Source: Pegea sp. RAD2-039 (taxonomy: Eukaryota; Chordata; Thaliacea; Salpida; Salpidae). From it: a stretch of DNA of 64,000 bases. Below the pieces are notes generated by a model. That model did no database searches. It had not been told where the DNA came from and saw nothing but the letters and a program-made list of their open reading frames with translations. Positions within the stretch are counted from its first letter, which is position 1. Each line of letters begins with the position of its first letter. Positions 47,901 through 60,236 of this stretch are shown here, one piece after another. Made by a program: the position numbers and the translations under genes. The DNA lies in assembly GCA_034620365.1 (NCBI GenBank), contig JAQGEQ010000071.1, positions 6,014,001 through 6,078,000 on the forward strand, given 5' to 3'.

Positions 47901-49917
47901 ACGGTTTCAATGTCAACTTTTTAATGTTTTATTTTTGTTGAAATCTGGAAAAATGCAAAAATGGTAGAAATTTATCTACCAAAAGTTTGTTTAAAACTTT
48001 AAAGGTTTTTTTTTTCACAAACAAAAGATTTATTAGAATCGCTTGATTAGAAATTATATTAATTTGTTAAAGTAAGAGGTTTTAGAAGATAAATTATTTT
48101 TCGGGTAGATCTTATTTTTTATTCATTATTTCATTAAAGCGTTTCAATTACTCACAGATAGCAGCACTAAATTAATTTTTTATTTTGGAATACACTTCTT
48201 ATGACTAAAATGTCTTTTTTACAGCTTTATTAAATCCACTTTTACAAGTTAATAGCTTCGTGCATTGAAATACAAAAGTTAAATAAAGAAAAAAATTGTT
48301 TCTTCAGTTATTTTGAAAGTTGTGTTTCCAATTTTTCATAGTTTTAAAAAATACTTTTAATTTAAACAGCTTAAACTCAATTAAAAAAATTCATAAAAAT
48401 AAATTTTCAATTTTAAACAGATAAAAATTCTTTCAGATAATTTCTTAGATAAACGAAATGAAATTTGAACCATATTTCAAAAAATGTTATTCATCATTAA
48501 AATTATTTAAAGGTTTTATTTTGAAATATATTTTAAGTAAAAAATCATCTATTGTGTCTTATATTTTTCACTATTAAATGCTTTATGTATAAAAAAGAAA
48601 TTTTACCGTAAATGTCTTTTTCAACAACTTTTTTTAGCAACTTCTTTTTCAACAACTTTTTTTATATAAATTTAGTTTGTTAATACTTTGGGGAAATTTC
48701 TTAAACTTTATATAAATATCTCCTTCATTCTATAGTTAAAAAAATTACAATAGGGAAAGTTTAGAGATAAATTAAAAGCCTAAAATTAATTGTTGTTAAA
48801 AAAAAGGAAAACAAATGTATAAGGCATTCAAGAACTGAAATCTAATGTTAATTCTCTAAATTTTAGTAAAATAAATAAAATTTGATTACAGTGTAAGTAG
48901 TATTTTCTATTATATCCACATTTGTAGGTTACTTTACTAGTTTTATCAACATAATTACATAAATGTAAATAAACTAAAGTGAAGATGAACAAAACAAGCA
49001 TGACTTTACAAAAGATTATTGATAAAAATCAATAACTTTTTTGTTTATAGGTTTTATATCAGTATTAATTTCATTTCCTGTTTTATTCACAAAGTTTTAT
49101 TAAACAGTTTTAAAGAGAAGAAAAAAGTTGACAGCTTAAAAGAAAAAAGTCAACTGAAAAGAACTCTTTCTCAGATAAATGTTTTTAGTTCTAGACACCA
49201 ACGGATAAAGGTTTAAACAACTGAGTTTTGACAAGATATTTGTTAGATAGATAAATTGATTTTAGATTATTTAATAAGGCTATTTGCAAAATAAACTGAT
49301 TGTTGATTTATTCGTGAAATTCAACTTTAAATATATAGTGAGGGTGACTGGAACGGATATCAACTTCCTGTCAGTTTAAGTATCTTACCTTTTTGCTAAC
49401 TGAATAAAAATCTTCAAAAATAATTTTAGAAAGTTTAATATTTAGTATTATAAGTTTAGAGGTTTACTAACCAAAGTTTGATATCTTTTAGTTCATAAAT
49501 TCGTAACATTTTAAGAAAAAAATATGATTTAAATCATGTGACATGGTTACAAGTGATTTCTTCTTGTGTAGCATGAATACTGCTGGAAAAATTAGAAAGA
49601 AAGTACTATATGACGTAGAGATGTAAGTTGTAAGGTGACGTAGTAGACGCGGGTAGGTGTATTGATTCCAGTCAAACACTTTATAAATGTGTTCAGTTGT
49701 CATGTGTTACATTTTCTGAGAATGTTGATTTAAAAATAAAGATCTGTTTAGAATTTATTTTTAGAGATTCTGCAAATATTAAAAATACATTTTATCGAAA
49801 AAAATTTATAGAAGACAGAAAAGAAAATTGTTTAATTATCTTCAGTATCTTTAAACAATTATTATTCTTCATTTTTTTAAATATCTTCTTGAAGTTTGTT
49901 TGAACTTTCAGATAAAG

Positions 49918-51745
49918 ATGTCACAAGATAAGTCATGTAAAGCAACTTTAGTAGATTTAAATGTTGGGGGTGTATTATACACGAGCACATATTCAACTCT
50001 CACAGAGAAGTATCCTGAGTCTAAACTTGCAAAGTTAATCAAAAACTCAACTTCTGAAGAGCAAACAGAGATCCCTATCTCATTTGACTCTCAAAATCGG
50101 ATTTTTATTGATCGAGACGGCGCGAGTTTCCGTTTTATACTCGACTATCTTCGACGAACTGCAGAAGACATTATGGGAGTCAGCTCACAAACATCTGGTC
50201 GTAATTGGGTCACTAAATTGATTCCAGTGGCTACGGATCGATATCGACTTCATCAAGAGGCAGAGTTTTATGGTTTGGAATCACTTTCAAGTGAATTAAG
50301 AAGATGTGAGCAAACTACTCGACCGCTGAAGCCTATCAGAGCTAACAGTAAAAATGAGATTACTGAAGTGAGTTTAAAGAAGATGTAAAAAAGATTAAGA
50401 TTTTTTGTTAATTTCATTTTTAAAAATTAAAAATATTCAAACTTTGAAATCCGTTTTCAGCGTTTAACACTTTTAAAGTAACTTTAAATTTTTTAGATAA
50501 TCTGTAAAAATAGTTTGTTACTGACTGAAATATTACTGAAGACATCCTGATATATTTAAACAATTATAGGAAACCTAAACAACTTTTAGCATTTTGAAAT
50601 ATTTTGAAATTACAAAGTGAAGTTTAATTAAAGCTAAAAGCTCTAAACACAAGAACAAACAACTTAATTAGTTCTTATTTACGTCTACTAGTTATAAGAT
50701 TTCTATTTTAAATAAAATCGTTTTGATAAATGCCAAAAGTGAGTAGTTAGAAGACTATCAATCACAATTTAGAAAATGTTAAAAATATCTGTCGTTTACA
50801 GCTTGTTCCAACTGAGAGTAACATCACATTAAAACCTCAACTTAAGAAAACAATCAGTCTTCCTCAATCACTTAAGCGACAAGAAGTTATTTTTGATCGA
50901 AGTAATCGAACTGTGTGAGTAAAAAATCTTAAATTACAAATCTTTCGACATTTATGTGTTTTTATTACTTTAGTTTTTTTTTATCAAATATTGAATTGAA
51001 AGTAGATACTTACAACAACTTGCTTAAACTTATGTTCGAGCTTACTACTAAGTTTCATGTGATTTAAACAGGAAGCTTAAAACAAGATAGTTTCTTGGGT
51101 TTCTTGGGTTATCTTAAAACAAACATTTTTGAGAAAGTTTTTAATCTGAAGTTTAAATTCCAAATTTTTTTCCATCATTTTTCAGAAACTAAATTTTCAC
51201 TAAAATTAATAAAAACATTCGAAATAAAATATATAAAAATGATAAATACATAATAATAATAATTTTATTTTAATTTTTAATATTTCTATCCACAAAGTAA
51301 ATCTCGAGAACGAGGAAGTACAAAGGGGTCTCACTACATCACTATTGGTTACCGCTCGTCTTATGATACGTCACGTGATATGCCTAACAACGATATTACG
51401 CGATTCAGAAGAATAAATCGCATTACAGTCGCTGGACGTTCTGATGTTGCCATGGAAGTGAGTTTTAAAGGATTAAATTTTGAACAAAATTAAATCAAAT
51501 TTAAATCTTTTAAGGTTTTTCAAGAAGATTTGAATGATAGTAGAGACCCTGATAGATCTCCTGAAGGCTACACTTGTCGATATTACTTGAAGCATAACTA
51601 CTTGGAACTTGCTTTTGATACTTTAGCTCAAGCTGGCTTTGTAATGCTCAATACGTATATGCTGGCAGCTGCTAATAATAATGTAAACAACAATCCTTCT
51701 CATACTTATACACAATGTGAAGCTGTTTTTTTCAAACCTGTCTAA
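49918..51745 (+). CDS. KCTD8/12/16-type BTB protein (GABA-B auxiliary subunit class)
   Basis: KCTD8, 12 and 16 bind GABA-B receptors and shape G-protein signalling kinetics. Exons: 49918-50367, 50802-50914, 51298-51457, 51515-51745; about 318 residues. The N-terminal T1/BTB domain begins LVDLNVGGVLYTSTYSTL and includes RIFIDRDGASFRFILDYLRR and RYRLHQEAEFYGL. The C-terminal H1 domain specific to this subfamily carries YITIGYRSSYDTSRD, FRRINRITVAGRSDVAMEVF, LNDSRDPDRSPEGYTCRYYL and GFVMLNTYM. It is a single ancestral-type member, so I give no vertebrate paralog number. The start follows an acceptor-like CTTTCAG plus 6 bp; an in-frame Met six codons upstream (49900) would lie before that acceptor and is less likely. 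Confidence 0.9.
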
Positions 51746-54300
51746 TTACATATCTTCAAATTGTAATTAATTAAAGTATTTTCATCTGTTTTTTAAAGCT
51801 TGGGTTATTTCCACTTTGTAAAAGTGAAAATTTATGTTGTAATAAATGTCATCTACATGTGATACGAATTTGTAAAATGCACAAATTTTCTGTGTTTCAT
51901 TTTCAAGTTTTTCATCCTTTTTAGCTTTAAGTGCATTTGAATGCAGACTTTTTGTTTGTTGCAAATTAAACTGTAGACTTAAAGTGGAACAAATCACAAA
52001 CTTCAAATGTTTCCAACTTTTTCTTCCTCATTTGTACTGTATGCAGAAGTTTGCAAAATGCCAAATTAAACTAATTGCAATAATGTCACAACAATTCTGC
52101 TTCAGTTATATATTTTGCTTTTTAGAAATCATTTTTTCTGTAGCTTTTTTTACTTTAAACTTCAAATTTGCTACCAGCTGTAATAAATTTAAAGATTTTT
52201 GTGTATCAGAAATTTTCACATTAAAAAGCTGTTAAAAATATTTACATCTTTTCCAAGTCCTTGATATCTACTTCAGTGAAAGAAAATAAAATTATTCATG
52301 GTTAATATGCTTATACCGATAAAAGCAAAATTCGAAATCATTTTCACACTATCTAAATTTAATTCTTATGAAATTAAATTGACAAAGCAAGAAGATATAT
52401 AATTGAAAAAAGTGTTTGGCAGCATATAAATTCGTGGAATAGAATTGTAATATTTTTTCATTGGTCTCGGTGTGCAGTAATAAGCTGAATATTGATTTCA
52501 TGAAAAATTATCTTTTATTTTTACGACGTTTTCCATTAGCAGATGCAGTCAGAAAGTTTTTTTAAAATGTTGGTAATCTTAATATAACTTTACAACCTAC
52601 AAAAACTTTCTCTTAATTCGTATTTTAATCAACAAATTTCTTCAATAAACAAATTATTTATTTGAATCAGAAAAAGTTTTGAAAACGCCAAATAAATTTC
52701 ATAAAAGAAAAACAAAACAACAAGCAAATAACAACAAGCAAATAACAACAAGAAAGCAACAACAAGAAAGCAACAACAAGCAAATAACAACAAGCAAATA
52801 CAACAAGAAAGCAACAACAAGCAAATAACAACAAGAAAGCAACAACAAGAAAGCAACAACAAGCAAATAACAACAAGCAAATAACAACAAGCAAATAACA
52901 ACAAGAAAGCAACAACAAGCAAATAACAGCAAGCAAATTACAACAAGAAAGCAACAACAAGAAAATAACAACAAGAAAGCAACAACACGAAAGCAACAAC
53001 AAGCAAATAACAACAAGCAAATAACAACAAGAAAGCAACAACAAGCAAATAACAACAAGCAAATAACAACAAGAAAGCAACAACAAGAAAGCAACAACAA
53101 GAAAGCAACAACAAGCAAATTAACAACAAGAAAGCAACAACAAGCAAATAACAACAAGCAAATAACAACAAGAAAGCAACAACAAGCAAATAACAACAAG
53201 AAAGCAACAACAAGAAAGCAACAACAAGCAAATTACAACAAGCAAATAACAACAAGAAAGCAACAACAAGCAAATAACAACAAGAAAGCAACAACAAGAA
53301 AGCAACAACAAGAAATTACAACAAGAAAGCAACAACAAGCAAATAACAACAAGAAAGCAACAACAAGAAAGCAACAACAAGCAAATAACAACAAGCAAAT
53401 AACAACAAGAAAATAACAACAAGCAACAACAAGCAAATAACAACAAGAAAGCAACAACAAGCAAATTACAACAAGAAAGCAACAACAAGAAAGCAACAAC
53501 AAGCAAATAACAACAAGAAAGCAACAACAAGAAAATAACAACAAGAAAGCAACAACAAGAAAGCAACAACAAGAAAGCAACAACAAGCAAATAACAACAA
53601 GAAAGCAACAACAAGCAAATAACAACAAGAAAGCAACAACAAGCAAAACAAGCAGATAACAACAAGAAAGCAACAACAAGAAATTACAACAAGAAAGCAA
53701 CAACAAGAAAGCAACAACAAGCAAATAACAACAAGAAAGCAACAACAAGCAAATAACAACAAGAAAGCAACAACAAGAAAATTACAACAAGAAAGCAACA
53801 ACAAGCAAATAACAACAAGAAAGCAACAACAAGCAAATAACAACAAGAAAGCAACAACAAGCAAATAACAACAAGAAAGCAACAACAAGCAAATAACAAC
53901 AAGCAAATAACAACAAGCAAATAACAACAAGCAAATAACAACAAGAAAGCAACAACAAGCAAATAACAACAAACAAATAACAACAAGAAAATAACAACAA
54001 GAAAATAACAACAAGAAAGCAACAACAAGAAAGCAACAACAAGAAAGCAACAACAAGCAAATAACAACAAGAAAGCAACAACAAGAAAGCAACAACAAGA
54101 AAGCAACAACAAGAAAATTACAACAAGAAAGCAACAACAAGAAAGCAACAACAAGAAAGCAACAACAAGCAAATAACAACAAGCAAATAACATCAAGAAA
54201 GCAACAACAAGCAAATAACAACAAGAAAGCAAAAACAAGCAAATAACAACAAGCAAATAACAACAAGAAAACCAAATCTTTATTTTTTACAAGATGAATT
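51746..54300. other. Convergent 3' region dominated by a satellite
   Basis: Between KCTD and SLC5A7, tail-to-tail. The first ~960 bp is AT-rich without supported features. The rest is the 14-bp satellite. Confidence 0.6.
52713..54270. repeat. 14-bp satellite with two interspersed monomers
   Basis: About 110 units. Nearly all are one of two 14-mers, GCAAATAACAACAA and GAAAGCAACAACAA, in irregular order, with rare hybrids (GAAAATAACAACAA, GCAAATTACAACAA) and a few 13- or 15-mers. There are no unique spacers. The long Leu/Cys/Val frames on the minus strand (52629-54317) are translations of this repeat. Confidence 0.96.
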
Positions 54301-56610
54301 TTACTTGCTAGCTGCATCTTCTAATTGTGTGTCTTTCTCTGCTTCCATATTTTTCAGACTTAAAAGTTCAATTTGATTCAATGCAATACTTTCATCAATT
54401 TTTTTGTTTGTATATTTACTTCCACCAAAAGATAAATTACAACCAAGAAAGTCATAACCAGGAGACAACCAACCAGCAACAAATATATGCTTTGTAAGTT
54501 TTGAAACTCCAAGAAGAACTGTTAAAGATGCGATCATAACACAAGTCTTGTAAGGAAGCCAATAAGGGGTTGTAAAAAAAGGTTTTAACTCGAACAAAGG
54601 TTCCCCGCCCGCTAATCGAAAAACAACCCCAACTATAAAAGCTACAAACGACCCATATGTATTTGGGTCTGTATATAAAACCGCTGCCAGCTGAAAACAA
54701 AATTATTGCCAAGTCAGCGCTTTGCCTGCTAAAATCTTAAAATGAAACTAATATTAGTTGAATAGATATCAACTTTTAAGTTAATATCAACCAAATGTTG
54801 ACTGCTACAGCTAATTTTTAAATACAGTTTACTATTTCTTCATCTAAAAAATAATAAATTGTAAATATACCTGAGGAAATAGAATAACAAATACAAGGTC
54901 TGCTGAAAGATACCAAAGTCTATAAACAGATTTGATATTGATAGTTAGAGCTAGAATAACCGCGGTTAAGCCAGCAGAGATTGTAGATAGATGAAGAACT
55001 CTTCTAATTTCTTTTGTTCTTGCCTATTTTGATTCAGATAAATGAATATTTAGTTAGCAGTTAAATATTTATTTATTTATTTATTTATTTATTTATCTAC
55101 TTACTGACGGTCTGATTATATTTTGATAAATGTTTTTAGTGAACATGGTTGCCACTGACAAAATACTAGAATCAGCTGATGACATAACAGCAGCTGAAAC
55201 TGCACCAAGTCCAACCAAACAAATTATTCTTGGAGTTAAATGAGATAAAACTAAAGGTAAGATTTTAGCAGATTCCCGATTTTCATCAGGTGATGGAAGT
55301 CCGTATGTAGTTTGATTCCAATCTTGAAACTAAGAATTAATTTTAAAGTTAAATAATACTTTGAATTACCTGTAGAGTAAGCAACTGCACCAATCAAAAC
55401 CGAGGGAATTGACATTAAGAAGCAACCAACTGCTGCTACAAAAGATAAATTGCGTGCAGTTTTAGAAGAAGAACAAGACAAGACTCGTTGAAAATAAGCC
55501 TGCCAGGGAATTCCCCCAAACACCTTTATAATTAATTTAAGATTTTGAACAAAATTTTTATGTTTAGTTTTGTAACTTACAAGTAAAAAAGCATCATCAA
55601 ACCAAAGACTTAATTTAGTGAAATCTAATTGACCAAACCAACCTCCTACAGCAGTTTCAGCTATGGGTCTTACAGCTTCATTAGTGATGGCAAACGGAAC
55701 ACTTAACCACTAAGTTTAAATTGTTTTGATAAAAATTAATTGACAAAATTGAAATCAAACAATTTCTACTCAAATAAAAAAGCATTTAAATGATTTCTTT
55801 CTTTAAAATATCAAATTTATTTTTAGCTTAAAGCAGATATTGAATAGTGAATCTCGAATAAACTTACCAAACCAACAAATATAATAGCCAGTTGAACAAT
55901 ATCTGTATATGCAACTGAATATAAACCACCACAACATGTATACAATGTTGCTATGCAACCAGCCAAAAAAATTGAAATGAAATGATTAAAACCCAAAATA
56001 GTTTGAAGCGCTCCACCTATAAACAATCCTATATCAAATATCTTTCTTATTTTTACTGATACTTTACCAAGAGCTGACAGAATAGAAGCCGACCAGAAAA
56101 GCTCCCCACAAAGAGCCGGGAAAAATAATAAAACCCCCATGACTTTTCCAAGTTTATTTTGCAGAGGATCCAACATTGTGATGAAATTCTGTGAACAAAA
56201 ACAACTTTTATTCAACAGCAAGGTCACCTATTTATTGATTAAATCTTACCGCCTCTCGCATCTTCCTGGCAAAGAAAATCCCTCCAAGGAGTAGGCTGAG
56301 AGAATAACAGATTGGAGCTTGTGTAAAGATCAATCCTTCTGTATAAACAGTTTCAGCTGTTCCATTGATATATCCTCCGCCAACCCAGGTAGCTGTCGAT
56401 CAGTCACGTGACTTGTTGAAAACTTGATTAGATAATCATACCAGTCATAGTGAAGCTGCCAAGAAGCAACCCGATATCTCTTGACCCAACCATTGAGCCA
56501 TGTTTACCTGTACTGCTGTACTTTTTATACCAAGCAGCAATTAAGCCAATTGCTAATATTAGAAGAAAAAATGCAGATATTGAAATTATCCCCAAAATAT
56601 TAGAAATCAT
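54301..56610 (-). CDS. SLC5A7: High-affinity choline transporter
   Basis: Na+/Cl--dependent choline uptake for acetylcholine synthesis at cholinergic terminals. Nine exons: 56442-56610, 56250-56392, 56068-56188, 55868-56016, 55581-55709, 55370-55523, 55105-55322, 54871-55023, 54301-54690. It follows human CHT1 in order: [117 protein letters not shown] and RLAGGEPLF. The length is about 560 residues with the expected many hydrophobic helices. The C-terminal tail is short and charged. One 51-bp intron (56017-56067) would otherwise read open. The gene's 3' end is about 30 bp from the satellite. Confidence 0.95.
55067..55096. repeat. (ATTT)n microsatellite
   Basis: About seven ATTT units in an SLC5A7 intron, just before the donor of exon 55105-55322 on the minus strand. 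Confidence 0.8.
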
Positions 56611-58081
56611 TTTTTGATACTCTTTTAAAACCTTTCAAGTTTTGATTTAAAACCTAAATCATGATTTTTCAATAAACGTAAATTTCATTTTTTAATGCTT
56701 GATTGGTCTTAAACTGTAAGTATCTGGATTATCAGAGACTCTATTTTTACAAACCCGTTGTGTTGAGTATAGAAGATACTTTGGAATAGTCTCTAGTGAA
56801 CCTTTTTTTTAATAAATAAAGACATAGATACAAAATCGAGCTCACCAAAGGGCTTTGAAAGTAACCGAAAAGGTTAAATAGGTTTTTATGAATCTAATAA
56901 AGAGAAAGCTAAATGTTGGATTAACCAAAAAACTGAAAAGTACACATACTAAAGAAACTTAAAATACAAAACAGAAATTAAAAGTAAATTATAGAAACAT
57001 GGTATTATCAAATTCAGCAGATTTTTAGTTAGAATATTTTAAACAAAAATTTAATAAAAAAATACAACCATTTAATACAAATATATCTTACAAAATATCT
57101 CTAACGTAACTTGACTAATATTTGACTGACTAAACAAATTTTTTATTAAAACAAAGTAGTGTATATAGAGTATCAAATACAGTTATACTGATGTAAATAA
57201 AAAAAACTTAATTTTTGAAAAATAAAGTATTAACTGTAACTTAGCGATTAAAAACAAGAAAGTAAATAAAATTAATTTGTTATCAATCGTAATAAACTAC
57301 TTTGTAAATTATCTGTTAAAAAAAATGATAGAAATAAAACAAATAAACAATTTATAGTTAAAGAAATTAGGTAATTATTAGTTAAGTTTGCTTATTTCCC
57401 AAAACGATTTTCTAAATTTGTACAAATTAACTTTTTAAAACAAATGGTCTTGAATAATTTTATAAGTTTCTAAAATTGAAAAAAATGTTTATAACTTAGT
57501 AAAAAAATGCTTGAAATTTTATTTGCAATAACTTTAACAGGCTCATCTTTAATACTTGTGATTTATTAGAGTTAAAAAAATACTTTTTAGTCTACGTGTG
57601 GTATACTTTAATAACGAGCTTCAAATTTGTAAAATTATAATTTGTTTGCGTCACGAATTTTTTTGTTTTGTTAGTGAAGTAATTTTCAAAATTGTTTTTT
57701 TTTACATCTACAATATAAGATTTAATTAGAAAGAATATTTAGATTATAGTTTATAGTATCTGACTTTATAATTAAAAGATTATATTTATAGTTTAAAAAG
57801 ATTTTCTTAAATTTATTACAAGTATAAAATTTTATTGTTTTAAATTGTTTTGGAACTTAATTTATTCAATTAAATAATTTTTTCAACATTTTTTTTTGCC
57901 TAAATTCAGCATACATAATCTTAAATTTAACTTAAACATTTAAACAATTGTGTTTTCCAAATTCTTATTTAATTTTTATTTGCCAAATACTAATTTGTAA
58001 ACAATAATTATAAAAGTTTAGTTGACTTTTTATTTAAACATATTATTTTTTTAATTATGAATTTTATCTTTAAAACTTCAG
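56611..58081. other. Divergent promoter region, SLC5A7 / ATG7
   Basis: 1.47 kb of AT-rich sequence between two start codons on opposite strands. It presumably holds both promoters; no recognisable motif stood out. It ends with an acceptor-like ACTTCAG at the ATG7 start. Confidence 0.45.
58080..58081 (+). promoter_or_regulatory. Possible trans-splice acceptor at the ATG7 start
   Basis: AG of AAAACTTCAG directly abuts the ATG, so this exon supplies no 5'UTR. Either a spliced leader or a distant 5'UTR exon is implied. Confidence 0.4.
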
Positions 58082-60088
58082 ATGTCTTCTAGTAAAGTTA
58101 AGTTTGTTAGCTTTGAAAGTTCTGTTGGTAATGGATTTTGGTTTAAATTACAAGAAAATAAAATAAATGTTTATAAATTAAATGATGAAAGACAATTGAT
58201 AAAAGGATTTTATACTAATGTTTCTGAATCATCAAAACTACCCTGTAGGCTATCATTGGATTATGAATCTTTCGATGTTGATAAAAGATCTCCGTCTCTT
58301 TGCTTTTGTGTCCAAGGAAGTTTATATAACAAGAATACTATTGAAGACTTTCAAAATACTGATCTTAAGAGTGTTTTATCTTTTGAAGGAGATATGATTT
58401 GGGATTCAATAATAAATGGAGATGCAATAAATAATCCACATTTGTTAGTTCGTTTTTCTTTATTGAGTTTTGCTGATTTGAAAAAGTTTAAATTTTATTA
58501 CTGGTTTAATTTTCCTGTAATTATTCAACAATTTGAAATTTTAGTCAACAAAGTTGGTTCGATTGAAAGTGAAAGTTTAGAAAACCAACTATTAGAAGCT
58601 GTTAATCGATTTTGTGATGAATTCAAATTTCTACCACCTTTTTTCGTTCTATCTGTTGATGATTCATTCGAAGTTCATCATCTTTCACAAGTTCAAACTT
58701 TACTAGAAGCTGGAAAAAAGTTAATTTTTGTTTTCTGTGATCCCTCATCTTCTGAAGAACATCCAGGATGGCCTTTAAGGAACTTTTTGGCATTAATCAA
58801 TCACCACTGGGCAACTAAACTTCAAAATCAAATCAGAATTATTGGATTGAGACAAAAATTTTCAAATGGAAAAAGAGTTTGTTCACATAGTCTGTATTTG
58901 AAACTAACTCTAAAACCCACTGCTTGTTTGCAACCAAAGTTTTCAGGTTGGGAAAAAAACTCTTTAAATAAACTTTCACCAAAAATTGTCAATCTTACTA
59001 ATTGTATGGACCCTCAAAAGTTAGCTGAAACATCAGTTGGTTTAAATTTGAAATTGATGAAATGGCGGTTGGCTCCATCTATGGATTTACAAATGATTGC
59101 TAACACCAAGTGTCTTTTATTAGGAGCTGGAACTCTTGGATGTAATGTTGCAAGACTTCTGCTTAGTTGGAATGTTTCTAATATCACTTTAGTAGATTCT
59201 GGAAATGTCTCTTTTTCTAATCCTGTCAGGCAATCTTTGTTTAATTTTTCTGATTGTTCAATTTCTGGAGGAAAACCAAAAGCATTAGCCGCTGCAGAAA
59301 GTTTAAAAAGAATTTATCCAGGTGTAAATGCAGTTGGGTATGATTTAAAGATTCCAATGCCCGGTTATCCTATATATAACACAGAAGAAGCAATCCAAGG
59401 TCTCAACAAAGATCTAGACTTCATCACACAGTTAATTAAAGATCATGACGTCATCTTCTTATTAATGGATACTCGCGAAAGTCGATGGTTACCCTCTGTA
59501 ATATCTGTAGCCAATCAGAAGCTTGTAATAAATGCTGCAATTGGTTTTGATACATATGTAGTTATGAGACATGGTTCATTTGCTAGTAAACAAGATGGTA
59601 GTTTAGATTATGATGGTGGTAAATTAGGTTGTTATTTCTGTGTGGATGTTGTAGCTCCTGGTAATTCAACTGCAGATCGAACATTAGATCAGCAATGTAC
59701 TGTTTCTAGACCTGGTATTTCTAGCATAGCTTCAGCAATTGCTGTTGAGTTAATGGTTTCTATTCTACACCACCCTGATGGTGTTTTAGCAAAACCATCT
59801 AATTTAAATGAGAAACCATCTGTGTTAGGTCTTGATCAACACCAATTTCGAGGTTTTATTCATGGTTCTGATTTTATGACACCAACTACAGTATCTCATG
59901 ATAAATGTACTGCTTGTTCACCAAAAATTATTGAAAACTTTTTGAAAAAAGGCAATGACTTTTTACTACAAGTATTTAATTCATCAATGTCTTATCTTGA
60001 AGATATTTCTGGCCTAACACAGCTATATGGTGATACAGATCTAGTGGAACCTAGCGTTATTGCTTTAAGTGATTCAGATTCAATTTAA
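58082..60088 (+). CDS. ATG7: Autophagy E1-like enzyme ATG7, single exon
   Basis: E1-like enzyme that activates ATG12 and ATG8/LC3 for autophagosome formation. An uninterrupted 668-codon frame (human 703). The N-terminal ATG7 domain includes FADLKKFKFYYWFNFP and PGWPLRNFLALINHHW. The adenylation domain has the nucleotide loop LLLGAGTLGCNVARLLL, SFSNPVRQSLFNF, GGKPKALAAAESLK, LLMDTRESRWLPSVI and the zinc/cofactor cysteines (GCYFC, CTACS). The catalytic cysteine is in RTLDQQCTVSRPG. The C-terminal DSDSI resembles the acidic human tail. The loop between RHG and KLGCYFC is shorter than in human. Having no introns is unusual next to intron-rich neighbours. All key residues are intact, so it is not a pseudogene. 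The stop is only 148 bp before the GMPPA start. Confidence 0.96.
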   Translation: MSSSKVKFVSFESSVGNGFWFKLQENKINVYKLNDERQLIKGFYTNVSESSKLPCRLSLDYESFDVDKRSPSLCFCVQGSLYNKNTIEDFQNTDLKSVLSFEGDMIWDSIINGDAINNPHLLVRFSLLSFADLKKFKFYYWFNFPVIIQQFEILVNKVGSIESESLENQLLEAVNRFCDEFKFLPPFFVLSVDDSFEVHHLSQVQTLLEAGKKLIFVFCDPSSSEEHPGWPLRNFLALINHHWATKLQNQIRIIGLRQKFSNGKRVCSHSLYLKLTLKPTACLQPKFSGWEKNSLNKLSPKIVNLTNCMDPQKLAETSVGLNLKLMKWRLAPSMDLQMIANTKCLLLGAGTLGCNVARLLLSWNVSNITLVDSGNVSFSNPVRQSLFNFSDCSISGGKPKALAAAESLKRIYPGVNAVGYDLKIPMPGYPIYNTEEAIQGLNKDLDFITQLIKDHDVIFLLMDTRESRWLPSVISVANQKLVINAAIGFDTYVVMRHGSFASKQDGSLDYDGGKLGCYFCVDVVAPGNSTADRTLDQQCTVSRPGISSIASAIAVELMVSILHHPDGVLAKPSNLNEKPSVLGLDQHQFRGFIHGSDFMTPTTVSHDKCTACSPKIIENFLKKGNDFLLQVFNSSMSYLEDISGLTQLYGDTDLVEPSVIALSDSDSI

Positions 60089-60127
60089 ACATTTTCAAAA
60101 TCTTTTTTCTTGTAATTGATTGAAGCT

Positions 60128-60133
60128 AATAAA
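60128..60133 (+). terminator. AATAAA polyadenylation signal of ATG7
   Basis: A perfect AATAAA lies 40 bp after the ATG7 stop, with T-rich sequence downstream and the GMPPA start about 100 bp further on. Confidence 0.55.
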
Positions 60134-60236
60134 TTTTTAATGAGATTTTTTTTGTATTTATCTAAAATTTTTTTGTGATATTATTCAACAAACTCGTTCT
60201 GTTTTCAAAAGGATTATTTTGTAAACAAATTTTGAA

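Larger units (their letters stand above)
43309..49917. other. Large gene-poor region
   Basis: 6.6 kb, very AT-rich, upstream of both NTHL1 and KCTD. It contains R1 copy 3 (43824-43903) and the doubtful gene at 44179-44938. The plus-strand frames at 47710-47967 and 49019-49216 have random AT-rich composition and were not called. Confidence 0.5.

Noticed and set aside
47710..47967. 85-codon plus-strand frame
   Set aside because: Composition (Phe/Leu/Lys/Asn/Ser) is what AT-rich random sequence gives; no splice partners or family resemblance.
49488..49703. 71-codon minus-strand frame upstream of KCTD
   Set aside because: No similarity and no conserved features; its Tyr/Thr/Phe-rich content fits background.
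52629..54317. Many overlapping minus-strand Leu/Cys/Val-rich open frames resembling membrane proteins
   Set aside because: They are translations of the 14-bp satellite in several frames at once; 14 is not a multiple of 3, and the frames shift without any conserved start or flanking exons.
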